Assembly: GCF_000017625.1 (NCBI RefSeq)
Contig: NC_009712.1
Span: 992,001 to 1,056,000 of the forward strand
Source: Methanoregula boonei 6A8
GTDB lineage: Archaea > Halobacteriota > Methanomicrobia > Methanomicrobiales > Methanospirillaceae
Direction of reading: 5' to 3'
Length of the DNA stretch: 64,000 bases
Notes under the pieces: generated by a model
Told to the model about the DNA's origin: nothing
Database searches by the model: none
The model's input: the letters and a program-made list of their open reading frames with translations, nothing else
Made by a program: the position numbers and the translations under genes
Shown: one piece after another, positions 8,824 to 16,073 of the stretch
Layout: every line of letters starts with the position of its first letter
How positions within the stretch are numbered: the first letter of the stretch is position 1

Positions 8824-9573
8824 ATGGATATCGTATACACCATCTGGCTCCGGAGCATGAAGCGGTATGTCCGCTCACGGAGCCGTATCGTGGGCAGCAT
8901 CGCCATGCCGCTCTTCCTTCTGGTCTTTTTGGGTTTTGGCCTCAACTCGGTGGTGAGCGCCGCATCGCTCGGACAGCAGTACATCCTGTTCCTGATACCG
9001 GGCATGGTTGCGATGACCGTGCTCTTTACCTCGGTTTTTTCCGGCATCCAGATCATCTGGGACAAGCAGTTTGGGTTTTTGAAAGAGACGCTTGTTGCCC
9101 CGGTAACACGGCTTGAGATCATGTTTGGCCAGACTGCCGGCGGGGCGACAACTGCGGTGATCCAGGGAATCATCATTATGGTGCTCGCCGTGCTCCTCGG
9201 GTTGCGGATCCAGAACCCGGCCGGGTTCTTCATTGCGCTCGCCTTCATGATCCTTGTCGGGATCGCGTTTACCGCCTTTGGGATCGCGGTCGCTTCAAGG
9301 ATGGAGGACATGACCGGCTTCCAGCTGATCATGAACTTTGTCGTCTTCCCGCTCTTTGGGCTTTCAGGAGCGCTCTTTCCGATCAGCTCCCTGCCTGCAT
9401 GGCTTAAGCCGGTCACCCTGCTCGACCCGCTCACGTACGGCGTTGAAGGGATCCGGTACGGCCTGACCGGGGCCTCGCAGATAAACCCGCTGGTGAGCGC
9501 CGCGGTGATCGGCGGGTTTGCGGTTGCGATGACGCTCGTGGGAGCGTACCTCTTCCGGAAAGTCTCGGTGTAA
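8824..9573 (+). CDS. ABC-2 type exporter, membrane subunit (DrrB-like)
   Basis: The 249-residue protein has the six-helix ABC-2 permease layout: a cytoplasmic start (YTIWLRSMKRYVRSRSRI), helices at about 25-45, 57-80, 105-130, 136-160, 168-185 and 220-240, and the family-typical loop PISSLPAWLKPVTLLDPLTYGVEGIRY ahead of the last helix. It forms the transport channel with the ATPase encoded immediately upstream. It is the last gene of the PadR-ABC operon, and the downstream YbjQ-like gene starts 80 bases later, possibly on the same transcript. Confidence 0.9.
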   Translation: MDIVYTIWLRSMKRYVRSRSRIVGSIAMPLFLLVFLGFGLNSVVSAASLGQQYILFLIPGMVAMTVLFTSVFSGIQIIWDKQFGFLKETLVAPVTRLEIMFGQTAGGATTAVIQGIIIMVLAVLLGLRIQNPAGFFIALAFMILVGIAFTAFGIAVASRMEDMTGFQLIMNFVVFPLFGLSGALFPISSLPAWLKPVTLLDPLTYGVEGIRYGLTGASQINPLVSAAVIGGFAVAMTLVGAYLFRKVSV

Positions 9574-9652
9574 TTCCGGGCAACCCTTTTTTGCACTCCT
9601 ACCGATACTTTTTTTGTTCCTCCGTTCAATTCCTCTGACAGGTGAACCTCAA

Positions 9653-10015
9653 TTGAGCGATGAGATTATTGTTGTCAGCACGCCGTACCTGCCGGGCCAT
9701 AAGATCACAAAGACCCTTGGCTTTACCTGGGGCCTGATAGTCCGGAGCCGGGGCCTGGGGCGGAACATCACTGCCGGACTGCGTTCGCTTGCGGGAGGAG
9801 AGATCCATGAATACACGCAGCTTTTGAACCAGTCACGGCAGGAGGCACTCGACCGGCTCAAAGAGCACGCCGCAACAATGGGCGCAAACGCAGTGATCGG
9901 GGTCTCGTTTGACTCGTCCGAGACCGGCGGGGTCATGACCGAGGTGCTTGCGTATGGCACCGCGGTCGTTGTTGAGCCGGAGACGGGAGCGGCAAGCCCG
10001 GTCCGGCTCGGATGA
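9653..10015 (+). CDS. YbjQ/UPF0145-family protein
   Basis: The 120-residue protein begins with IIVVSTPYLPGHKITKTLGFTWGLIVRSRGLGRNITAGLRSLAGGEI and continues with a helix and the strand ANAVIGVSFDSSE, which is the YbjQ fold (a small pentameric family of unclear function). I place the start at the TTG at 9653 because GGTGA lies eight bases upstream; the open frame runs 13 codons further to another TTG without conserved sequence. Members often accompany transport or envelope genes, but no reaction is known. Confidence 0.8.
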   Translation: MSDEIIVVSTPYLPGHKITKTLGFTWGLIVRSRGLGRNITAGLRSLAGGEIHEYTQLLNQSRQEALDRLKEHAATMGANAVIGVSFDSSETGGVMTEVLAYGTAVVVEPETGAASPVRLG

Positions 10016-10026
10016 CGTCAGGCAGT

Positions 10027-10452
10027 TCACTCTTTTTTTAAGCCTGATGCGGGATCGGGTTCTCCGTTTCTCTTTACCCGGACAAGCGTCAGGATATTCC
10101 GGTGGTTCTTATGCTGGTAGGTCACGATATCTGCGGCCTGCCGGATAAATGCGATCCCGATTCCCCCGGTTGTATCCGGGCCCGGCGCCTGAAGGGGGTT
10201 GTACGCCGGTGCGGAATCGGCAATCTCCACGGTTACTTTTGCGGGTGTTGCCGTGCACCGGATCCCGATCTCACCGGGCCTGCCCTTATAGCCGTGCCGG
10301 ACGATGTTTGTCAGGACTTCCTTTACCGCGGCGCTTATCTCCCGGATCGCGCCCGGCGGGAACTCCTGTGCGCCCATGATCTCTTCGATCTCATCGGTGA
10401 CACGGAAGATCTCTTCTGTTTTTGCCGGGATTTTTATCTCGAAATGGTTGAT
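10027..10452 (-). CDS. RsbW-like anti-sigma/serine kinase ATPase domain protein, apparently with a non-AUG start
   Basis: This is a single HATPase_c domain of the RsbW type: N-box helix EISAAVKEVLTNIVRHGY, then a weak G1 region (DSAPAYNP) and the G2 box TGGIGIAFIRQAADIV. The first ATG of the frame (10377) cuts off the usual first strand and helix. The frame continues upstream with FEIKIPAKTEEIFRVTDEIEEI, which is exactly what RsbW-like domains begin with, up to a stop at about 10468. That extension has no ATG, GTG or TTG; a strong GGAGAGGAG ribosome site lies four bases before an ATC codon at 10452, which I take as the start. The partner is unknown. Confidence 0.7.
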   Translation of the reverse strand: MNHFEIKIPAKTEEIFRVTDEIEEIMGAQEFPPGAIREISAAVKEVLTNIVRHGYKGRPGEIGIRCTATPAKVTVEIADSAPAYNPLQAPGPDTTGGIGIAFIRQAADIVTYQHKNHRNILTLVRVKRNGEPDPASGLKKE

Positions 10453-11150
10453 GGCTCTCCTCTCCTGTTACCGGCCCGGGTGATTCCATCCGTGTACGAG
10501 TGTTGGAGAGGCCGGGATTTAAGGGGAGGGTACAGGGGTGGATCCGTCATGGGACTTCCTGGGCTGTCTCACAAATACCGTCTCCGGGAAAGATACGCTC
10601 CCCTGTGGAAAAATACGCCCAGATCGAGCCCGGATTTCCCATTTCCGATCCGGCTCCTTCCCGGAAAAGCCCGTAAAACGCCCGGATTGAGTTCGCGTGG
10701 AAAAGAAGCCTGAAATGAGCCCTGTTTGCCGAAATACGCCCGCTTTCGATGTCAGATATTGGCTACCAAAGGCCCATAAATCGAGGATCTTTTTGCCACG
10801 TAGTTTTACCCATCCGGGCCCGGATCGGCCAACAGAACGCGGCTATTGCAATCTTTTTTTCCGACGGAGAGAAGGAAAAAAATGGGGGGATCGGTATATG
10901 GTTCTGATATTTAGGCAGTTGATTTGCATATCCTACCGGGGTAAAAGAGTACTCGTTGACTCCCCTCTTATCCGGCCCTGCCATATACCACAAAATTTCG
11001 TCCCCGCAATCCGTGTAAGATGACGAGGTGAGAGGGTGAAGTACCCATCATCGTCATTTGCCCATCTGATCGTATTTGCGGGTCTGGCGTTTCATGGATC
11101 TGGTTTTCTTCATTAAGACCGGTTTTTCCATTTTCAGGTTTGCCAGTGTT
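10453..11150. other. intergenic region holding a dispersed repeat
   Basis: There is no convincing gene. The middle is occupied by dispersed repeat copy A (10587-10849). A 108-codon frame at 10697-11023 runs through the repeat and is not credible as protein. Further on, TGACGA near 11020 and TCGTCA near 11051 could form a weak long-range hairpin. Confidence 0.6.
10587..10849 (+). repeat. dispersed intergenic repeat, copy A
   Basis: About 260 bases match copy B at 17413-17672 at roughly 88-90% identity by eye, with shared blocks such as CCCGTAAAACGCCCGGATT, TTCGATGTCAGATATTGG and GGCCCATAAATCGAGGATC. Copies A and B have the same orientation; a diverged member lies at 26660-26955. Differences between A and B fall mostly at amino-acid-changing positions in the one open frame they share, so this is repeated DNA and not a conserved protein. 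No terminal inverted repeats, target duplication or transposase were seen. Confidence 0.8.
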
Positions 11151-11537
11151 TCAACTTCCCGTATACAGTACCGCCCAGTATATTGTCCTGATAAGGCGGT
11201 GAAGCGGCTTTTTGCCCAGTGAGGCTTTGCTGATGACGCTAAATACCCCATACCGGTATGCTTTTTTTCTTACGGTGCGAGAATCATTGGCAGTGAAAAG
11301 AATAAACGGGGTTGAGGTACCCCGGGAGCGCAATTCGCGAAGCAACATAATCCCGTTCATGCATCCTTGCATGTCGTACTCAGAAACAATCGCATCTGCC
11401 GATGACGTTTGCAACCATTCAAGGGCAGATTCTCCGGAATTGAGGATCTTTACCGTAAACGACCCTATCCTTTCGCAGAGTGCTGCAACAATCGTGCAGG
11501 TATCCGGATTGTTATCGACATACAGGAGATGGATCAT
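11151..11537 (-). CDS. stand-alone receiver-domain protein with Glu at the phosphosite
   Basis: The 128-residue protein is one receiver (CheY-like) domain without an output domain: first strand IHLLYVDNNPD, third strand ADAIVSEYDMQGCMNGI, fourth strand FILFTANDS and fifth strand SVISKAS with the conserved Lys. The aspartate that normally takes the phosphate is replaced by Glu53, and one acidic-pocket residue is Asn9. A Glu at this position often mimics the phosphorylated state, so the protein may act constitutively or as a binding module. It is the last gene of the COG1361-LolD-MacB-like operon, nine bases behind the permease, and may modulate that exporter. Confidence 0.8.
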   Translation of the reverse strand: MIHLLYVDNNPDTCTIVAALCERIGSFTVKILNSGESALEWLQTSSADAIVSEYDMQGCMNGIMLLRELRSRGTSTPFILFTANDSRTVRKKAYRYGVFSVISKASLGKKPLHRLIRTIYWAVLYTGS

Positions 11538-11546
11538 GGGGATATC

Positions 11547-12755
11547 TCACTCGTGCCTCAGTGCATCGATCGGGTTAAGATTAGCCGCCTGCCACGCCGG
11601 GTATACTGCACAGGCAATGCAGATGATAATCCCAAACACCACACCTTCCACTACCGAGCTCATACTGGAAACCGTAAACAGGTACTTGGTAGTACCAAGC
11701 ATCAGCGCACTCACCGCATAACCCGCAAGGAGGCAGAGAACTCCTCCGACAAGGCTCCCAACGACACCGATAATCCCGGCTTCGTAGATGAACATGCTCA
11801 TCACCTCCCGTTTCTGGGTGCCGATGCTGCGCATGATCCCGATCTCCTTGATCCGCTCAGATACCGACATCATCATGATGTTGAAGATGGAGACGCCGGC
11901 TACTACCATGGAGATGCCGCCGATTGCGGTGACAAAGAGCGTTACTGTACTAAATGTCGAATAGATCGTTGCAAGCGTTGCCTGGCTGTCGGTGACCGTT
12001 ACGGTCTTCTCCCGGGTATTCCGGTTGAGCTGCTTTTCAATGGTTGTTGTGACCCCGGCGGTAGTGCCGCTTGTTACCTTTACGACAACCTCATTGTACT
12101 CATATTGATCATTGTACGTGTTCTCAAACCAGTCCTGGGTAACAACGATCGCACTGTCCGTGCTGATATCAAAACTCATCCCCCGCTCCGGGATGATGCC
12201 GGTCACCCGGAGTGTCCCGTACTCGCCATCCTGCCCGATCGTGATCCGGGATCCGACCTGGACATTATGGTCCGATGCGAACGTCGCCCCGACAAGGCAG
12301 CCGGAATTCCCGTTACTGTAGTCCCCGGATTGAAGAGTGGGAAGCAGGTCTTTTACCTTGTCGGTCGGGAGGCCGTAGATAGTTGCCACGATGTCGGTGC
12401 TGCCCACGCCGACCGACATGTGTTCGGATGTGGAGTGGACCGGGATCGCAACGTTCGGGGCAACGGCCCGTTCGATCTGCTGGTAATTCTGGTCGGAAAG
12501 GTACATGTTCTGTGAACTTCCCCCACTGCCTCCGCCACCCGGTCCCATTCCGCCGCTGCCGGAGTATGGGGTGACGATCACGCTGTCTCCCACGGACGAG
12601 AGGCTGGAACTGATATCCTGGGTCATGCTGTTCCCAAGAATTCCCATGGCGCCGATGGCAACTACCCCGATAATGATCCCAAGCATCGCAAGGGACGAAC
12701 GAAGCATATGAATCCGGATATTGCGTTTTGAGATCTCCCAGAAAATCCCGCTCAT
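11547..12755 (-). CDS. MacB/LolC-like ABC transporter permease (FtsX family)
   Basis: The 402-residue protein has the MacB layout: an N-terminal helix (about 21-42), a large extracytoplasmic MacB_PCD domain (about 45-260) containing a glycine/serine-rich stretch near residue 65, then three C-terminal helices of the FtsX domain (about 275-300, 325-355, 365-390) ending LNPIDALRHE, the family's typical tail. Type VII ABC exporters use mechanotransmission to drive substrates or partners at the outer membrane face. It overlaps the ATPase gene by four bases (ATGA) and is followed by the receiver gene. No MacA-like adaptor is present; the COG1361 gene occupies that place in the operon. Confidence 0.88.
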   Translation of the reverse strand: MSGIFWEISKRNIRIHMLRSSLAMLGIIIGVVAIGAMGILGNSMTQDISSSLSSVGDSVIVTPYSGSGGMGPGGGGSGGSSQNMYLSDQNYQQIERAVAPNVAIPVHSTSEHMSVGVGSTDIVATIYGLPTDKVKDLLPTLQSGDYSNGNSGCLVGATFASDHNVQVGSRITIGQDGEYGTLRVTGIIPERGMSFDISTDSAIVVTQDWFENTYNDQYEYNEVVVKVTSGTTAGVTTTIEKQLNRNTREKTVTVTDSQATLATIYSTFSTVTLFVTAIGGISMVVAGVSIFNIMMMSVSERIKEIGIMRSIGTQKREVMSMFIYEAGIIGVVGSLVGGVLCLLAGYAVSALMLGTTKYLFTVSSMSSVVEGVVFGIIICIACAVYPAWQAANLNPIDALRHE

Positions 12756-13423
12756 GATGCGATTCTCCCGTCAACGATCCGGACCGTCCGGTCCGTGTAC
12801 TCTGCAACATTGGGGTCATGGGTCACTACAATGATCGTAGCACCTTTCCGGTGCAGCTCGCTCATGAGTTCCATGATGCTTGCCCCGGTCTTTGAATCGA
12901 GGTTACCTGTCGGTTCATCGCACAGGAGGATATCGGGATCATTGATAAGTGCCCGGGCTATTGCGACCCGCTGCTGCTGGCCGCCGGAGAGTTCGAGCGG
13001 GGTGTGGGTGTACAACCGTTCATCGAGCTGGACGGCGCGGAGTTTTTCAATTGCCTTGTTCTCATCTACCTGCCGCTGCGACTTGAGCATCTGGGGAAAA
13101 TTGACGTTCTCGATAACGTTTAACAGGGGGAAGAGGTTGAAGTACTGGAAGATAAATCCGATCCGGTCCCTCCGCAGGTTGGTGAGTTCGGTGTCGTTCA
13201 TATCGCGGACCCCGATCCCGGAGATAAAGATATCCCCGTATGTGGGCGTATCAAGGCAGCCCATCATGGTAAGAAGTGTTGACTTGCCGGAACCGGATGG
13301 CCCCATGATCGAGATGAACTCCCCGTGTTCCACGGAAAAGGAGATATGGTTTATCGCAGTCACATCTCCCGATTTGAGTGGGTAAATCTTGACGACATCC
13401 TTAAACTGGATGACCGGTGCCAT
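12752..13423 (-). CDS. LolD/MacB-type ABC transporter ATPase
   Basis: The 223-residue ATPase carries Walker A GPSGSGKSTLLTMMG (about 40-54), Q-loop FIFQYFNLFPLL, signature LSGGQQQRVAIARAL, Walker B ILLCDEPTGNLDS and switch His (VVTHDPNVAEY). LLTMMGCLDTPTYG and EPTGNLDSKTG are typical of the LolD/MacB branch. It powers the MacB-like permease encoded directly downstream with a four-base overlap, and is itself nine bases downstream of the COG1361 gene, which places all of them in one operon transcribed leftward from about 14.7 kb. Confidence 0.92.
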   Translation of the reverse strand: MAPVIQFKDVVKIYPLKSGDVTAINHISFSVEHGEFISIMGPSGSGKSTLLTMMGCLDTPTYGDIFISGIGVRDMNDTELTNLRRDRIGFIFQYFNLFPLLNVIENVNFPQMLKSQRQVDENKAIEKLRAVQLDERLYTHTPLELSGGQQQRVAIARALINDPDILLCDEPTGNLDSKTGASIMELMSELHRKGATIIVVTHDPNVAEYTDRTVRIVDGRIAS

Positions 13424-13432
13424 GACCTGGCC

Positions 13433-14701
13433 TCACTGTTTCCGATTCTTTTTCATATACAGGTAGCCGCCCGCACCGATCACGACAATGGCAACAACGA
13501 CAAGCACCGGGAGCATTCCCGGACCGGCATTGCTTTGCGAAGCCTGCTGGGCAGTTGTCAGGTCAATATCCTGGGTTGAAGTGATCACGTTGCCGTCACT
13601 ATCCTTGAAGGACTGCTTGAGGGGAATGCTCTTTGTTCCCTCAGGGACGGAGAAGGTAAGTTCGAAACTGCCGAAATCGTCAGGTTTGAGTGTCCCGATC
13701 ACGTAATTCTGGTAGGGATCTTCCGGAACTGCCGGGGAAAGAGCGGTGATCGTTACACCATTTGCATTTAAAAGTCCGGCATTGGTTGAATCACCGTTGA
13801 CCGTGTAGACCGTGCCATTGGCGGTAATAACGATGTTGCTCATCACCGGGTCGGCCTGCTGCTTGTCTGTGGTGAACTGGATTGGAAGGGTCGAATCGAT
13901 GCTGTGTGCGTTATCGCCATTGTCGTAACCGACCACCAGGTTCAGGGTGGTGGGTGCATTTGGTGTAACCGTGAAATTGACCAGCGTCATGGCTCCTGAC
14001 GGGAGGTCCCCAATATAGGTCTGCGATGGCGTAAGTGTAGCGCCATCACCGGAAACCGTGAAGATCACATTGTGTACATCGTCGGACCGGGGGTTTGCGA
14101 TCTGCACGCTGATCGTGTTCTTCTTTCCCTGGGTATAGGCATCCGGCTGGTCCTGGATGGTCATGACCAGCGGGCGGTTATCCACCTTGACCAGTCCTTG
14201 GTAGTGCATGGACTCGCCATCCTGGAACGAAAGGGAGAAGGTGGGGTAGTAGTTGCCGTCACTCGCATTGGTGGTAATCGAAAACGTAAACGGCTCTGTC
14301 TGGAGAGGACCGATGTTTTGCGAGGAATCATAGGTACCGCTTGTCAGCCGGATATCGGTATCGCTGAACGATGCATGATTTACCACCATGCTCGTGTTGG
14401 TATTGCCGTTGATCACCTGGTACGTGACCGTACCGCTGTCACCGGAAAAAAAAGCGCCCGGGTAATACGTAACATTAGAGACATATACGCTGGAATCTGC
14501 CGAGAGAGAATAAGGCGTAGGGTAGGCAGACACCGGAATCGCAAAGATCCCCAGCGTAACGGCAAGGAGCAAAAATATCCCGCTCACGGAGCCGGGGAAT
14601 TTTTTTTGTCTCACTCTTTCCTGCATCTGGCCGGCCGGTCTTTCCGTTGGGGAAAGTTTCCCGTTATCGGGAGTGGCCCGTGGGTGTATGGTCTGGATCA
14701 T
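13433..14701 (-). CDS. COG1361 surface protein with signal peptide and C-terminal anchor
   Basis: The 422-residue protein has an N-terminal export signal (about residues 38-60, VSGIFLLLAVTLGIFAIPVSA), a long region of beta-sandwich repeats of the CARDB/NEW3 type seen in COG1361 proteins (for example VQIANPRSDDVHNVIFTVSGDGA and GTLKPDDFGSFELTF), and a C-terminal membrane helix followed by Lys/Arg (LPVLVVVAIVVIGAGGYLYMKKNRK). It should sit outside the cell anchored at its end. GAGGA lies eight bases before the ATG at 14701, supporting this start over the internal Met26. It is first in the operon with the MacB-like exporter, so it may be its extracellular partner. Confidence 0.82.
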   Translation of the reverse strand: MIQTIHPRATPDNGKLSPTERPAGQMQERVRQKKFPGSVSGIFLLLAVTLGIFAIPVSAYPTPYSLSADSSVYVSNVTYYPGAFFSGDSGTVTYQVINGNTNTSMVVNHASFSDTDIRLTSGTYDSSQNIGPLQTEPFTFSITTNASDGNYYPTFSLSFQDGESMHYQGLVKVDNRPLVMTIQDQPDAYTQGKKNTISVQIANPRSDDVHNVIFTVSGDGATLTPSQTYIGDLPSGAMTLVNFTVTPNAPTTLNLVVGYDNGDNAHSIDSTLPIQFTTDKQQADPVMSNIVITANGTVYTVNGDSTNAGLLNANGVTITALSPAVPEDPYQNYVIGTLKPDDFGSFELTFSVPEGTKSIPLKQSFKDSDGNVITSTQDIDLTTAQQASQSNAGPGMLPVLVVVAIVVIGAGGYLYMKKNRKQ

Positions 14702-14720
14702 ATATTGTTCCTCAAGTGTT

Positions 14721-14740
14721 GTAGTAATTTTCTTTACTAC
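14721..14740. promoter_or_regulatory. inverted repeat in the divergent promoter region, site 1
   Basis: GTAGTAA (14721-14727) and TTACTAC (14734-14740) form perfect seven-base arms around a six-base spacer, 20 bases upstream of the COG1361 start codon. Together with the related site at 14790-14809 it lies between the exporter operon and the divergent TrmB-type regulator, which is the probable binding protein. Confidence 0.6.
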
Positions 14741-14789
14741 TTTCAGGATCCCGTATATGAGTCAGGACTTAAAAAATGTATTCATCACA

Positions 14790-14809
14790 GTAGTTAAATT
14801 TTTAACAAC
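14790..14809. promoter_or_regulatory. inverted repeat in the divergent promoter region, site 2
   Basis: GTAGTTAAA and TTTAACAAC form a near-perfect AT-rich palindrome (core GTTAA/TTAAC) ending about 21 bases before the TrmB-type start codon. It shares the GTAGT-TAA half-site with site 1, as expected for two sites of one regulator controlling both directions. Confidence 0.6.
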
Positions 14810-14830
14810 TCAATGCTAACAAGGAGTCAT

Positions 14831-15703
14831 ATGGAGAGCGTCTCCCCGGATCTGGTAAAAGCACTCAACGAGCTCGGGCTCTCGACCACAGAGGCTGTTG
14901 TCTACGCTGCGCTGGTCCTGTATGACAACGCGGAAGCAAAAGATCTCATCGAATATCTCTCGCTGTCCAAGCCAAGCGTGTACGAGGCACTTGACCGCTT
15001 GTCAGATATCGGACTTGCCGTAAAAAGGGTCTCAAAGCCGGCGCGGTACAGCCCGGTATCCCCGCATCTTGCCATCGATCTGATTTTGGGCAGTCACCGG
15101 AAAGCCGCAGACCGGGCACTTGCCGAGCTTGAAAAACTGGAGCACTTAAAGGTCGGGACCGAAAAAGAGGAAGCGCTCTGGACCATTTACGGGGACAAGA
15201 GCACGGAGTATAAGATCCGCGATCTTTTCAGGAAAGCAAAAAAGGAGATCGGGTGCATGATCGGGGAACGGTATCTCCCATGCCTCGAGGATATCCACAT
15301 AAAGGATATCCCGCTGCAGCTGCTCGTTATATCCGAAAAACCCGGTCTCGAACAAAAACTAAAAGAGCAGTTCCCGGGAAAGAAAGCCTCCATCCGTGTC
15401 ATCTCCCCGGCAGCATTTTCAACCCCTCCTCCCTTTGCCCCCCCGGAGTTTAAAGAGATGCAGAAGCTCATGACGGTTGAAAACATCCTTGAACTGATCG
15501 TTGACAATGAAGAAATGCTCTTAGTCCCGCCGTTTATTACCAACACCATCTCGGTTCTCAACACGCGGAACAAGGGTGCGGTTCTCCAGATCAAAATGAT
15601 GAACCAGATGAACTGGAAGCGTTTCATTAAAGGAGGGGAGGGGGATGCGTTTCCTTCTTCCCCGCAGCCGGCCCCCGGGAAGAATCAAAAGCCGGGCAGT
15701 TAG
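14831..15703 (+). CDS. TrmB-family transcriptional regulator
   Basis: The 290-residue protein starts with a TrmB-type winged helix (residues about 8-80): LNELGLSTTEAVVYAALVL, then LSLSKPSVYEALDRLSDIGLAV and KRVSKPARYSPVSPHLAID. A short coiled region and a C-terminal sensor-like domain follow. AAGGAG ends four bases before the ATG at 14831, so I chose it over the ATG 18 bases upstream. TrmB proteins in archaea bind palindromes and respond to sugars or other small molecules, but the present C-terminal part does not show a clear sugar-binding motif. The two inverted repeats upstream suggest control of itself and of the divergent exporter operon. Confidence 0.85.
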   Translation: MESVSPDLVKALNELGLSTTEAVVYAALVLYDNAEAKDLIEYLSLSKPSVYEALDRLSDIGLAVKRVSKPARYSPVSPHLAIDLILGSHRKAADRALAELEKLEHLKVGTEKEEALWTIYGDKSTEYKIRDLFRKAKKEIGCMIGERYLPCLEDIHIKDIPLQLLVISEKPGLEQKLKEQFPGKKASIRVISPAAFSTPPPFAPPEFKEMQKLMTVENILELIVDNEEMLLVPPFITNTISVLNTRNKGAVLQIKMMNQMNWKRFIKGGEGDAFPSSPQPAPGKNQKPGS

Positions 15704-16073
15704 GGAGTATCCTCCCTGAGACCGGCCGCCCTTTGCAATAACGCCCTTTTTTGCTCCTGCCCCCTCCTGCGGCCCATCCGGAAAATCAGGGCGAAAAAAA
15801 GCCCGCTGTATTGCAGGTTTAAACGGCCATATTTTTGGCCGGATTTAAAAAATAATGGCAAAATGGCGTTTTTTCCGAGGGCGTGGACACCATTTCCTGT
15901 GGAACCGGAAAAAGAGGTTACCGGAACGGTAATCCGGGCTCATTTCGGGCCCGGAAAAGCGTAGCCCGAATGGGGTTTTGGCCTTCCCAAACCTCTCGTT
16001 GACAGCCCCCATGGGAAGATGCGGACAGAGCTGTCCGAGTGAGCAGCTATCCTTATTGCCCCGCTCTTTCAAA
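15704..16073. other. intergenic region with hairpins
   Basis: There is no convincing gene. Just downstream of the TrmB-type gene are two small hairpins: GGGC (15789-15792) with GCCC (15801-15804) around an A-rich loop, and CGGCCA (15824-15829) with TGGCCG (15836-15841); either may mark the transcript end. Further on, CATTTCGGGC near 15940 and GCCCGAATG near 15963 can pair. Parts of 15890-15990 faintly resemble the reverse complement of the dispersed repeat (GGGCTCATTTC), but the match is too weak to call. Confidence 0.5.

Noticed and set aside
10697-11023. 108-codon frame shared in part with 17520-17735
   Set aside because: The similarity comes from the dispersed DNA repeat; differences between the two copies change most affected amino acids and the frames end differently, so no conserved protein is indicated.
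11409-12515. 368-codon forward open frame
   Set aside because: It is antisense to the MacB-like permease and receiver genes, with an improbable His/Asp/Arg-rich composition.
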